The notes under the pieces: model-generated | Database searches by the model: none | What the model saw: only the letters and a program-made list of their open reading frames with translations | What the model was told of the DNA's origin: nothing | NCBI GenBank assembly: GCA_963210315.1 | Contig: OY723289.1 | Location: forward strand, 1,364,001 to 1,428,000 | DNA: 64,000 nt | Reading direction: 5' to 3' | From: Rhynchopus euleeides | Taxonomy: Eukaryota; Euglenozoa; Diplonemea; Diplonemida; Diplonemidae | Shown here: positions 20,573-30,340 of the stretch, piece after piece | Layout of the letters: every line of letters begins with the position of its first letter | Position numbering within the stretch: position 1 is the first letter of the stretch | Made by a program: the position numbers and the translations under genes

Positions 20573-20590
20573 GGAGGAGAGAGGGATACA
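18565..20590. other. Non-coding stretch with one truncated MITE-like end
   Basis: Short overlapping frames only. GGGAGACTTCGCTACCGTGC at 18927 followed by TTCTGGCGCATTTCC matches one end of the 14868 and 59693 MITE family, with no partner end seen. A C-run and (CA)n tract at 20541-20572 precede the LINE. Confidence 0.4.
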
Positions 20591-20598
20591 CGGGCAGG

Positions 20599-23071
20599 AT
20601 GTCACAGGCCGACCTCCACGGGGTCTCCTCCGGTAACACCGGCCCCCAGGCCGGTGGCCAACAGGCCGCCCCCCTGCCCCCCCTCGTTTTCAACGAACCC
20701 CGGGAATACACCCTCGGGCCCCTCCCCCCCCTGTACCGCGCGGCGCATGTCCGCGCCATCCTCCGCCACCTCCAGTGGGAGGCGCATGTCGAGGAGCCGA
20801 AGGACGGCGTAGCCGTCATCATCGCGGACAGCCCCCCCCCCCTCTGGCACCCCCCCCACATGGTCGGTGCAGGTGAACGGCAAGGCCGTGGCTCTCACGG
20901 ACACGGCGTTGCTGGAGGAGGAGAAGCGGCGGCAGGCGGAGGAGCGGAAGAAGGGAGAGGAGCTGGACCGCCTCAAGAGGCGGTACGATGGCCTCCAGGC
21001 CAGAGTGCGGGAAGAGCGCGAGGCGGCGGCGAAGGCGGGCCGGGCCGCCAAGTCCAGGACGCACCTGGGGAAGACCGGACGCGGGGGTGGCGCCGCGGCG
21101 GCCGCGCAGCAGCACGCGCAGCAGGCCCGCCAGCGTGTGGAGCGGCTCCAGAAGGACCTGGAGCGTCTGGGCCACCGCCTCGTGGCCCTCGGCCACGACC
21201 CCGCCGCAACCACCGCCGCCGCCACCGCAGCCGACCCTGGCGCCGGCGCCACGCAGGACGGCGTACCCGCGCTGCAGCAGGAGGTGCAGCGCCTGCACGA
21301 TCTGCTCAAGGAGCAGCAGAGGCAGCAGGACCAGCAGCGACAGCGCCTTGAGCAACAACTCGCTACACAACAAGGCCACCAGCAGGCGGCCACGCAAGGG
21401 GAGCGCGCCGAAGTGCGGCGACTTCAACAGGAGCTTGGGGAGCAGAAGGCAGCCGCGCAGGGGGAGCGCGCCGAGGTACGGCGACTCCAGCAGCAGCTCG
21501 GGGAGCAGCAGGCCCGGCAGGATGAGCTCCTGCAGCGCCTGGCAGCCCAGCAGCGCCAGCTGGACGACCTCCAGGAGCGTCCCGCCGCGACTCCCCCCCA
21601 GCCTGGCACACCGAAGGCTGTGCGCGAGCTGAAGGCGCAGCTGGAGGGGCAGGGCGTGGAGCACGCCCGAGTGCACGGGGAGCTGCGCGGCCTGCTTGTT
21701 GGCCTGCGCAAGGACGCGGAGAGCGGCCTCGGGGAAGAGCGCCGCAGGGGTGAGGCCCTCGGCGGGAGGGCGGCGACGCTGGAGGCGAGCCTTCGGGCAG
21801 TGCGGGAGCAGCTGCAGCAGCACACCACCCGCCACGACCAGAGCGAGGAGCACCGCCACGCCCTGCTCGCGGAGGTGCAGGGGGCCCGGGAAGCGATGCT
21901 GGGGCTGCAGGGGAGCGTGGGGGAGGCGCAGCAGGCACTGCCCCAGCTCCAGGCGAAGTCCCTGCAGACGGGCATGAGCGGCCTCCGCAAGGAGTTCAAG
22001 TCCTTCAAGGACGAACAGAAGCGGGTGAGCAGCGCGGGACAGGCGGAGGTCGCCCGCATCACGGCCGCGCTAGGTGAGCAGCAACAGCAAGGGGTGGAGC
22101 TGCTGTCGCGGTTGGCCGCCGTCGCCGAGGAGGGGCGCCTCAGCCAAGCCCAGGCGGACGCGCGCCTGACAGCCGCCCTCGCCGACGTGCAGGCGACAGC
22201 GCAGGCGACTGCGGACGGCCTGCGGGCTGCGAGCGAGCAGCAGCTGGGCGAGCTCCGGGAGGAGCTGGGCAGGCAGCGCGTGGGCAATGACGCCCAGCAG
22301 GCAATGGTGGCAGACGGGCGGCGGCAGCTGGAGGGGATGCGCGCCGAGCTCGCTGAATCACAGCGGGCAGTCGCGGAGGAGACGAGGGCGCACCTCGCCG
22401 AGCTCCACCACCACTACCATGCCCAGCCCGCCCGGGGGAGGCCAGGTGAGCAGCGCAGGAGCCGGTGCCGCTCCCCGCGGCGGGCCCGCAACCGCGAGGG
22501 CAGGGACAACTCCAGGGAACGGGAGAGGGCCTCGGCGACCCTGCAAGAGGTCATCCGCGAGGATGTGCAGGTGAGGGAGGCGCTGCGCCATGCTACGGCA
22601 ACGGCAGCAACAACAACAGCAACAACGGCGCCACCCCCCCCAGTGGCGGCAACAGCGGAGCCGGCCCAGACCAAAACGGCAATCGCGCCACCACCGGCAG
22701 GGGCTGACCAACCTGCCCCCACAGCCAACGCTGACCTCGAACCCCCCGCGTCTGATAGCAACAACAACACCACCACCGCCACCTCCGCAGCGCCCGCAGC
22801 CGCCCCTGCGCCCGGGGATACACCCGTGCCCGCACCGCAGCAGCAGCAGCCTGACCCTGGATGCGGAGGCGAAGGGCAGCCCCCGGCGTCCGAGCAGCTA
22901 CCCCCCCCTCAGCAACCCGCGCCCGGGAACAAAGGGGCCGAGGCCGGACAAGGGGACGCGGCAGCTGATCAGGACGTCACCGACACACCCCGAGTGGCGG
23001 GAAAGGGCGCGGGCAAGAACGGCAAGGCACCCCTACTGTGGAGGGGGGCTAAGCGCTACACCCCCTACTAG
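20599..23071 (+). pseudogene. ORF1 of the LINE: Gln-rich coiled-coil protein, frameshifted near the N-terminus
   Basis: The ATG at 20599 opens a frame (MSQADLHGVSSGNTGPQ) reading to about 20840. The continuing protein is in the +2 frame (WSVQVNGKAVALTDTALLEEEKRR). The two meet in a run of 12 C followed by a run of 7 C, so one indel in a homopolymer, or a sequencing error, is the likely break. The rest is a long Gln/Glu/Arg/Leu-rich coiled coil (about 20910-22440), then an Arg/Ser-rich basic patch (RRSRCRSPRRARNREGRDN, about 22459-22515), then a Pro/Ala/Thr/Gln-rich low-complexity tail. Coiled coil plus basic patch suits an RNA-binding LINE ORF1. It stops 3 bases before ORF2's frame begins. 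Confidence 0.65.
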
Positions 23072-23074
23072 GGG

Positions 23075-26000
23075 GTGAGGCGCCCCCTCAAGGGGGGACC
23101 CGGCCTACACCCTAAGGCTTCCGGTTCCCCCGGCGGGGGCGCCGACCAGGGGATAGGGGGAGCGCCCGTGGCGCAGCACCCTCTCGCCGCCGGCGAACCC
23201 TCCCCACAACCCCCCCATAGAGAACCAAAACCCGCAGGGACAGGAGTAACCTCTGCGGGGCCTTTAGATAGAGCGAGAGTGCATAGAAGCCACGCCCCTG
23301 GGGCAGGAGAACCCCGGGGGCTCCGGGGAGGAGGGGGACAGGAGTACTCCCCCTCCTCAGTAGAGCAGGACGACCGATGGCTGGCAGAGATGGCGCAACG
23401 ACTGCTGGCAGTGCGTGAGGCGGTGGCAAAAGACGGCAACTGCCAATACACCGGCCTCGCGGTGCAATGTGCGGGATGGACGGCGGCCTCTCTCAGAGCA
23501 GCTGTAGTCGAAGCCCTGGGACAGGACGCCGAGAGGCGAGCAACCTACGCGCCCGATATAGATGACCCCCGGGCACCCCCGTCCTACGACGACTACATCG
23601 CGGCGCAGGCACAGAGCGGGGTCTACGGGGACGGGGCTACACTCAGGGTAGCGGCTGAGGTGTTGGGGGCCCAGGTGTGGGTCCTCGGCACTACGGATAG
23701 GCTGCACCTGGGGCGCGTCGGGTCAGGCGACAAAGTGATATGCCTCACGTGGAGGCCCTTCCACTACGACGTGCTGCGCATCCCCCTCACGCTAGCCAGG
23801 GAGTTAGCAGCCTCCACGACAAACAGATGGAAACTCCCCACCGCGACTCCCACTCCTCCTCCTGTAGCTCCAACCGCAACCGCCGCTACCACAATCTCCC
23901 CGATACGCGGCCCTGCTCCCAGGCCGCCGTCGCGACGCCCCGCGCCGCGGCCAGCGTCTCCTGGGGTACTCAGGGTGGCGTCAGCCAACGTCACGTCGCT
24001 GTCAACCCACTTGTGTGATGTGGCGGACCTGAAGGCAGACGTTGTGGCCCTGCAAGAAACGCGTGTCCCGGACCCCAGCAAGGGCACGCTCAGCAGCTAC
24101 TTCGCGGCCCACGGCTGGTCCATGCACTGGGGTAAGGGCATGCCCAAAGTCAAGGGGGCCAATGGCTACGAGCAGACCCGACCCGGAGGAGTGGCAGTCA
24201 TGGCAAAAGAGGGCCTGGTAGCGCAAGTGGTGCAACCGAAGACCAAGCTGGAAAAGAAGCTGCATGACAGTACCCGCCTGGTACACGTGGTGCTCGCAAC
24301 CAGTAACGGCAAGACAGCGCTCCACATCCTGTGCGTTTATGGTCACTCTGGGATGGAGGTGCGAGTGCAGCGGGAGACCCTCCTGCAGGAGGCGCTGGAC
24401 CTCGCAGCCGGCCTGGGGCAGGTGCCCGTGTTGCTGCTGGGGGACCTCAACACCAACCCGGAGACCAGTGCCGTCCTATCCCAGGCGTGCCGGGTGGGTG
24501 GTTGGACCGATGCGGCGGTCTCATACGCAGAGCTGAAACAGCAGGAAGTTCGGAACACCTGCTGGGCATCGAAGGAAGGCACCAGACTGGACATCTGCCT
24601 GCTGAACCCCTGCGCGGCGCCGGCCTTGCGCTCCGTCGAGGTGGCAGAAAAGGGCGAATACGGCATCCCCACGCACTGCCCGCTCTTCGTCGACCTCGAC
24701 CTCGCCGCCTTCCGCCGACCGAAGCAAATCTGCATCCTCCCCGCCCCCTTTCCTAAGTGCAAGCCCACGCTCGGGGGCGCTGCCGCCAGAGAGGTGCTGC
24801 TGGATGTGCTAACCGCAGAGAAAACGAAAAAGGGTGCAACAGGAGCGCAACTCCTCCGCCGGGCCTCAGCCTGCAGCGAGAACTTCCTGAAGCGTGTCCA
24901 CGTGGGCCAACTCGGAAGGCAGGAAGCGGCGTACACGGGCAGGGCGGAGGGCTACCACATGCAGCAGTCGAGGGTGGCCACCAAACACCGCCCCGCCTCC
25001 GCCCGAGGAGCGGGCGACAAGAACACCCGGGCGAAGGACAAGCTGTTGGGGAACCTCCGGACCCTCATCCTGGAGGGCCGCCACCGACTGCTGGAGTCTG
25101 CGCCATACCCCCCCACACCCAACGAAGAGCACGCCTGGGACGCTGCGAAGAAGCGGCTGAAGGGAGGGGGCCTTCCCCCGGGGCTGGAGGCGGCGCTGGC
25201 GGGCACCACCTCACAACTGCCGGACCTCGAGACGATGGAGATGGCCCTTGTCGCCCTGGAGGGATCTCAGCGAGGCATGTTCGACGCGCTCCGCGACGAA
25301 AGACTCCGCACGTGGAAGGCGAGGATGCAGAAGGCCTGGACGCAGGAGGCGGGGATAGTGTTCTCGTACCTCGCAGACCGCTTCTGCGCCCCTACCACCT
25401 TCATGCGCCGCGAGGATGGCTCCTTCACGGCCTGCCCCAAGGAGGCGGATGAACTGCTGAGGAGCGATACTGCGTGGGGGGGCTACTTCCGGAAGTATGC
25501 GACGACGCCTGAGCCTCGCTGGGACACCTTCCGACAGAGGTACAGCGACTTCCTCCCTGACCCGGCCGAGATGGAGTGTAAGACCATTACGGCAGAAGAC
25601 GTTGGGACAGCGCTGGCTAAAATGTCTACATCCACCTCGCCGGGCCTACACGGCTGGAGGGTGCACGAGCTGCGGCAACTCCCAGGGGACCTCCTCAAGT
25701 TGTTCGCGGAGGTGTTCAATGAGGTCGAGAGATCGGGCGAATGGCCGGAGCAGCTGATGCACGCCATGATTTGCCTCATTCCCAAGCCCGGCAGCTCAGG
25801 TGAGCCGCTGTCGCAGCGCCCCATCAGCATCACTCCCGTGCTGTACAGGGTGTGGGCAGCAATCCGAGTGAAGCCTGCGCTGAAGTGGCTGGAGAGCATT
25901 GCGCCTGAGGACTTGCACGGATGCAGACCTGGCCACGGCGCGGAGGACCTCATCTGGCACCTGGCAGCACGGATCGAAGAGGCCCACCTCACAGGACAGC

Positions 26001-26218
26001 CACTGTACGGTGTCGCCCTAGACTTTAAGAAATGCTTCGACACGGTGCCGATTGACCTGACCTTCTGTCTAGCTGCGGAGCTCGGCTTCGACGGCCGAGT
26101 CCTGCGCACCCTGCGGGCAGCGTACGGGTCAATGCAGCGGCACTTCCGGGTAAGCGGCACTATCGGAGAGGGCTTCCTGCCAACCAACGGCATCATGCAG
26201 GGCTGCCCGAGCCGTTGA
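23075..26218 (+). pseudogene. ORF2 5' part: OTU-like protease, APE endonuclease, RT N-terminal half
   Basis: The frame opens right after the ORF1 stop; its first ATG is at 23390 (MAQRLLAVREAV), so translation may depend on re-initiation. OTU-like domain: KDGNC with Cys123 (codon at 23441), GVYGDGATLRVAAEVLGAQV, and PFHYDVL with His230, the usual Cys/His pair. APE endonuclease, about residues 295-550: ASANVTSL, LQETR, VYGHSG, LLLGDLNTNP, TRLDICLLN, PTHCPLFVDLD. RT: QRPISITPVLYRVWA, DLHGCRPGHGAEDL, motif A GVALDFKKCFDTVP, motif B TNGIMQGCP, then a stop. The second catalytic Asp motif is absent, so RT cannot be active. Confidence 0.85.
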
Positions 26219-28914
26219 CCCCGATAGTCTACCGGACACGGGACGGCACGGCTACCCCCCTTCGACAGCGCGATAGCTTCGACTGCCTCGGGGCCATGCT
26301 GCATGCGCGCCCGCTCGAGGGACCCGAGGTGCCCAAATCGGAGCGCGTCGCCCGCCGAAAAGAGGGCGCAGAGCAGAACCTGCGCAGGACCTCGGCACTG
26401 CCCCTACCGGTGCAGTGGAAGGGGCAGGCAGCAGCGATGACAGCGGGGTCCAGGCTCTACTACGACGCCCTGGTCACCCGCTGGGAGGACGCCGACATCA
26501 GGCGATGGAGGGGGCTCTTCGTCGCCGCGCTGTGGTCCGGACCCCCCCGCAGGGCGCGGGAGGCTGTGCTGGATGTCCTCCACCATGCACATCGGGTGGA
26601 CCCCGCCGTCGCCCCCCGCTACCGGCAGATCACCACCTGGGCCATGCAGGTCAAGAAGTGGGGCCGCTGCAGGGTTCTGTCTGAGACGGCTTGGGATAGC
26701 AGAGTGAGGCTTACAGGGACAGGCCCCTTTGCGCTTTTCCGAGCGGCCCTTCGGTGGATAGGATGGAGCTGGAGCACGGCGACCACCCTATCTTACACTG
26801 ATGAAGCGGGACGGAGCATAGTCTTCGACCCCACCGCAGCAACAACGAGCGGATGGGGGATCTTCGCTCATGACCTCCGCCAGGCCCTACGTACACAGGT
26901 GGCCAAGGCGCTGGCTGGTCGTCGTGACGACTTTGCGGGCGCTCAGCACGGCATCGACGGGCAAGCCACACGCTGCGTCCTGGAGGGAGAGGGCGCCGCG
27001 GTCACGGGATACCAACGGGGCCTCCTTCGTTCCGTCATTGCAGGGGCGGTGCCTGTCCGAGGGCGCACGGGGCAGGGCGGGATCTGCCGATACTGCAACG
27101 CAGGCACCCCCGAGACGGTGATGCACCTATGGTGGGAGTGCTCCGCGTGGGACCCAATCCGACAAAACCACCCCATTACGGCTGTGGACCGGTCAACCTG
27201 GCCACCTTGCTTGGCGTTATGCGGGGTGGCGCCCGCCTTTAGACACGGCATCCCGGAGGACAGGCAGCCCCTGCCACTATCCTTCGCACGCAGGGTGGAT
27301 ATAGTGGCGCAGCTGCACCGCTACTTCATTGCAATCCTCTCGGCGCGGCAGGAGAAAGATGGACTGCTCGACCGCTCCGCGCGCCACCACCGCACCCTTC
27401 ACTATCCATGGGGGTGGTGCACGCCCAACCCCGAACGGGCCTGCATCCCTGTGCGGGCGCCGTCCACTGTCAAACAGACGTGGGGCAAGCGCCCCCCGGA
27501 GCTGTGGGTGGCCCTCTGCGACTGGCTGCGGGGCCTGAAATGGGGGCCGCAGGGAGGGGAGCACACCGTGACCCTCATGGAGTTGGCTGTCGACTTTGAG
27601 CTGTCGACCGGCCTCACCCTCCCAGAAGTCGAAACGCGCCGCATCCGCCCCCACACACCTGACCCCCCTGAGAGGGGGCCGCGGGAGGCCCGCCCACGCA
27701 TCCCCGAGGACACAGCCCCGGGGCTCACCCTCTACTTCGACGGCGGAGCAAGGGACAACGGCACCCCCTTCGCCCTGGCGGGTGCAGGTGCGGTGCTCTA
27801 CCGAGACGGCCTCAAGGTGTCGGAAGAGATCCTCCCTCTGCTGAACGTACGCAGCAACAACATCGCTGAGTACGAAGGGGTTCGAGCGGGCCTACGGCTG
27901 CTCAGAAGGGGCGACCCGCCCCCTGAGGGGAACGTTACGGTGCGGGGTGACTCGCAGGTGGTGCTGCGACACCTAAAAGGGGAAGCGGTTTGCCGCGATA
28001 AATCCCTCCGCCCCCTCTTCCTCAGCACGGCACGGCTGGCTGCCGACCTCGGGCCCCGGATCACCCTTACGTATGAGCACGTGAAAAGGGAGCTCAACGT
28101 CGATGCGGACGCCCTCAGCAACGCCGCCATGGACGAGGCTGAGAGGCAGGGGGAGACCTCGCAGGAGCAGCTGCGGCAGGACTTCGCAGCCTTCCAGAAG
28201 AGCATCCTGGGCAAGGCTCACTCGTTGAGGCAGCTCTGCGAGGTGGTGCGCAAGACTTCCAAGCAACCATGGCACTGTGGCCACACTGCGAGCTCCACTG
28301 TCCTCACCGCGATCGGGGGAACCGTGGCAGGGGGCCTGTCCAGGAGAGCCCAGCTCAGCCCAGCCACCGAGTCGGTGATGCGCAGCCTCCAAGCGCACAC
28401 GGCAGGCCCGGGCTTGAACCAGCGGGACACAGCCTTCCACTCCCGCGGCATGGCGTGGGCCGCAACCTTCGCACCGCAGCCCCACTACCCAGAGGGGTGG
28501 CAGCAAGCGGCCCAGCAATGGACTGCCAGCAGCCGGCAAGCCAACGCCCGGACAGGACGGTCATGGGAACGACGGGGCGCTGCTCCCCGGACTGCCCCCC
28601 CTGGAGCCAGACGGAACGCGAAGATGCTTACCTGCGCTCTGCACTGGAAACCCCGCTGCGTGGACTGCCGGCGCCGGCGCCTCTCGGAAGAGGACTGCTG
28701 CCGGGACCACCACGGGAAGAACGACGGCTTGCAAGTCACCATGGAATTTTGCAAGACGCATCGCATGGGCCGGTGCGGGGACTGCCACAGCAGTGCGAAA
28801 TCACTCACACACTGTTGCGGCACGCACCACGCTGGCTATGCCTCACGCCCTCCTCGGAGTGGCACTGAGTTGGCCCCACACTCTAACCCGAGTGGGGCAT
28901 CCGCTGTGACGTAG
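26215..28914 (+). pseudogene. ORF2 3' part: RT thumb, zinc knuckle, RNase H and Cys/His-rich tail
   Basis: Continues ORF2 in another frame after a deletion; it has no natural start (the first codon is TTG). It opens with a thumb-like segment (YRTRDGTATPLRQRDSFDCLGAML). A CRYCNAGTPETVMHLWWEC knuckle lies at about 27090-27145. RNase H, about 27730-28145, keeps all four acidic residues: YFDGGARDNG, NNIAEYEGVRAGL, VRGDSQVVLRHLKG and NVDADALSNAAMD. The last ~100 residues form a Cys/His cluster (CALHWKPRCVDC, EEDCCRDHHG, FCKTHRMGRCGDC, THCCGTHH) of unknown role. The reading frame is otherwise intact for 899 codons, so the break is recent or the part is still under selection. Confidence 0.8.
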
Positions 28915-30340
28915 GGGTGGGCGGGGAGTGGGCACAGATCCGCGCAGGGTTACCCACTTAAAACCACTATCACTACACACACACACACTGAAGCGGCCTG
29001 ACTATTTAGTGTCTACGTCGCAGCAAGGGGGCGATATATACCACCCTTTTTATTGATTTCACGTGTCAGTGTTTGACTTTTTCGCAACTTCATTTCTTCC
29101 TTTTTCTCCCTCTCCAACCCCACCCGTGACACCACCAGGGTTTAGCTAGCCCTGGTCCGATTATCCCCGGTTCTTCGCTGAAGAGACGCGGCCGGGGGGA
29201 GGGGTACGAAGAGTACGCGTCGAAACCGGTGTCACGTCGTGTTGGGGAATCCTTCGGGAGTGCGATACTGAAGGGGAGGTGCTACTGCCCGTGCAGGGCG
29301 ACACCGCCTTAAAACTTTGTAACCACACACACACACACCCCACCCCCACCCATGTCTCTGCACCTTCATCTCTCTGCAGACTTCGAGTCTTCTTTTTTCC
29401 AACCCCACAGCACGCCCATTCCTCCCCCCTCCCACTCCCAACCGACCCATGGGATTTCCTTCCAAATCACTGCCCACCCCTGGGATGTCCGGTTTGCATT
29501 GGCCTCGCTTATTTCTGATTCCGCTCCCTGCCGTGTCCGGTTGTTCTCCAGAGCATAGCGTCATGGAGGGGTGGCCTTTGTAGCGCACTCTTTCAGTTGC
29601 TCGGGGGAGAAAATTCAGGCAGTGCGCTGGGATGGGGGGTGGCTGTACTCTGCAACAAAAGATAGGGGTTTTTTGCAGAGTAGGGTTATAGCAAACCAGG
29701 CTGAGGGGTTGGTCTTGTGTTGTGGTGGCCCATGTCATGTTTCGGGAGCTGGCAGAGAGAAGCGGGGGACAAAGATTTTCGAGTAAAATACACCTGCGCA
29801 ATGGAGGGGTGGTGTTAGGAGGGTCCTTGAGGAGACCATCACCGCGGCACACCCCCGCCCACTCCCAGAGTTCCCAAGACGAGAGAGACGGGTGAGAGGA
29901 GCAGTGCGGTGCCCTTATTCGCGTGTGGTGGACGTGGTCAGCAAAACAGTGCCAAGATGCCCGAGAGGGCAGCGGAGGCTGTCAATAGGCTGTCCTCGCG
30001 TCGCTGAAAGCCGATGCCGTCCCAGGTCAGAAAAAAAACCCCATCCCAGTGAAAAGAAAAAAAATCCCCCCGCCCCCCACCCCGTTAAGTTCTTTCTTAT
30101 CGCGAGCCATCCCCGGCACCTTCCCCCCCCCCCCCCATCCAGTTTTTTTACCGATACAGTTACTGTACTATACAGAAGACTGGGGTGGGGGGGGGGGGGG
30201 TTAGGGGCCCGGATGTACTTGAAAAAATTGTAATAAAAATTTTTCCGACCCCAAACAAGGGTTTTTGACACCTACAATGGGTGTACCCACCTCAAAAATA
30301 TGTCTGTGGACCCAATGAAACCGGTTTTTCACACTTAGTT
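28915..30340. other. Non-coding stretch, nothing recognised
   Basis: (AC)n tract at 28974-28988, another near 29322-29338, and runs of C and G at 30124-30136 and 30186-30200. A short palindrome CCAGGG...CCCTGG lies at 29137-29156. Frames are short and overlap on both strands. Confidence 0.4.

Larger units (their letters stand above)
20599..28914 (+). mobile_element. Degenerate non-LTR (LINE-type) retrotransposon with OTU-like and RNase H domains
   Basis: About 8.3 kb of coding sequence in three blocks: coiled-coil ORF1, ORF2 with OTU-like protease, APE endonuclease and the first half of RT, and a frame-shifted continuation with RT thumb, zinc knuckle, RNase H and a Cys/His-rich tail. The catalytic core of RT is missing. 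No long terminal repeats are seen. A short (AC)n tract at 28974-28988 may mark the 3' end; I could not define a target duplication. APE plus RNase H plus OTU recalls the RandI/Dualen-type LINEs of algae, but I saw no restriction-like endonuclease motif, so the clade is uncertain. Confidence 0.82.
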
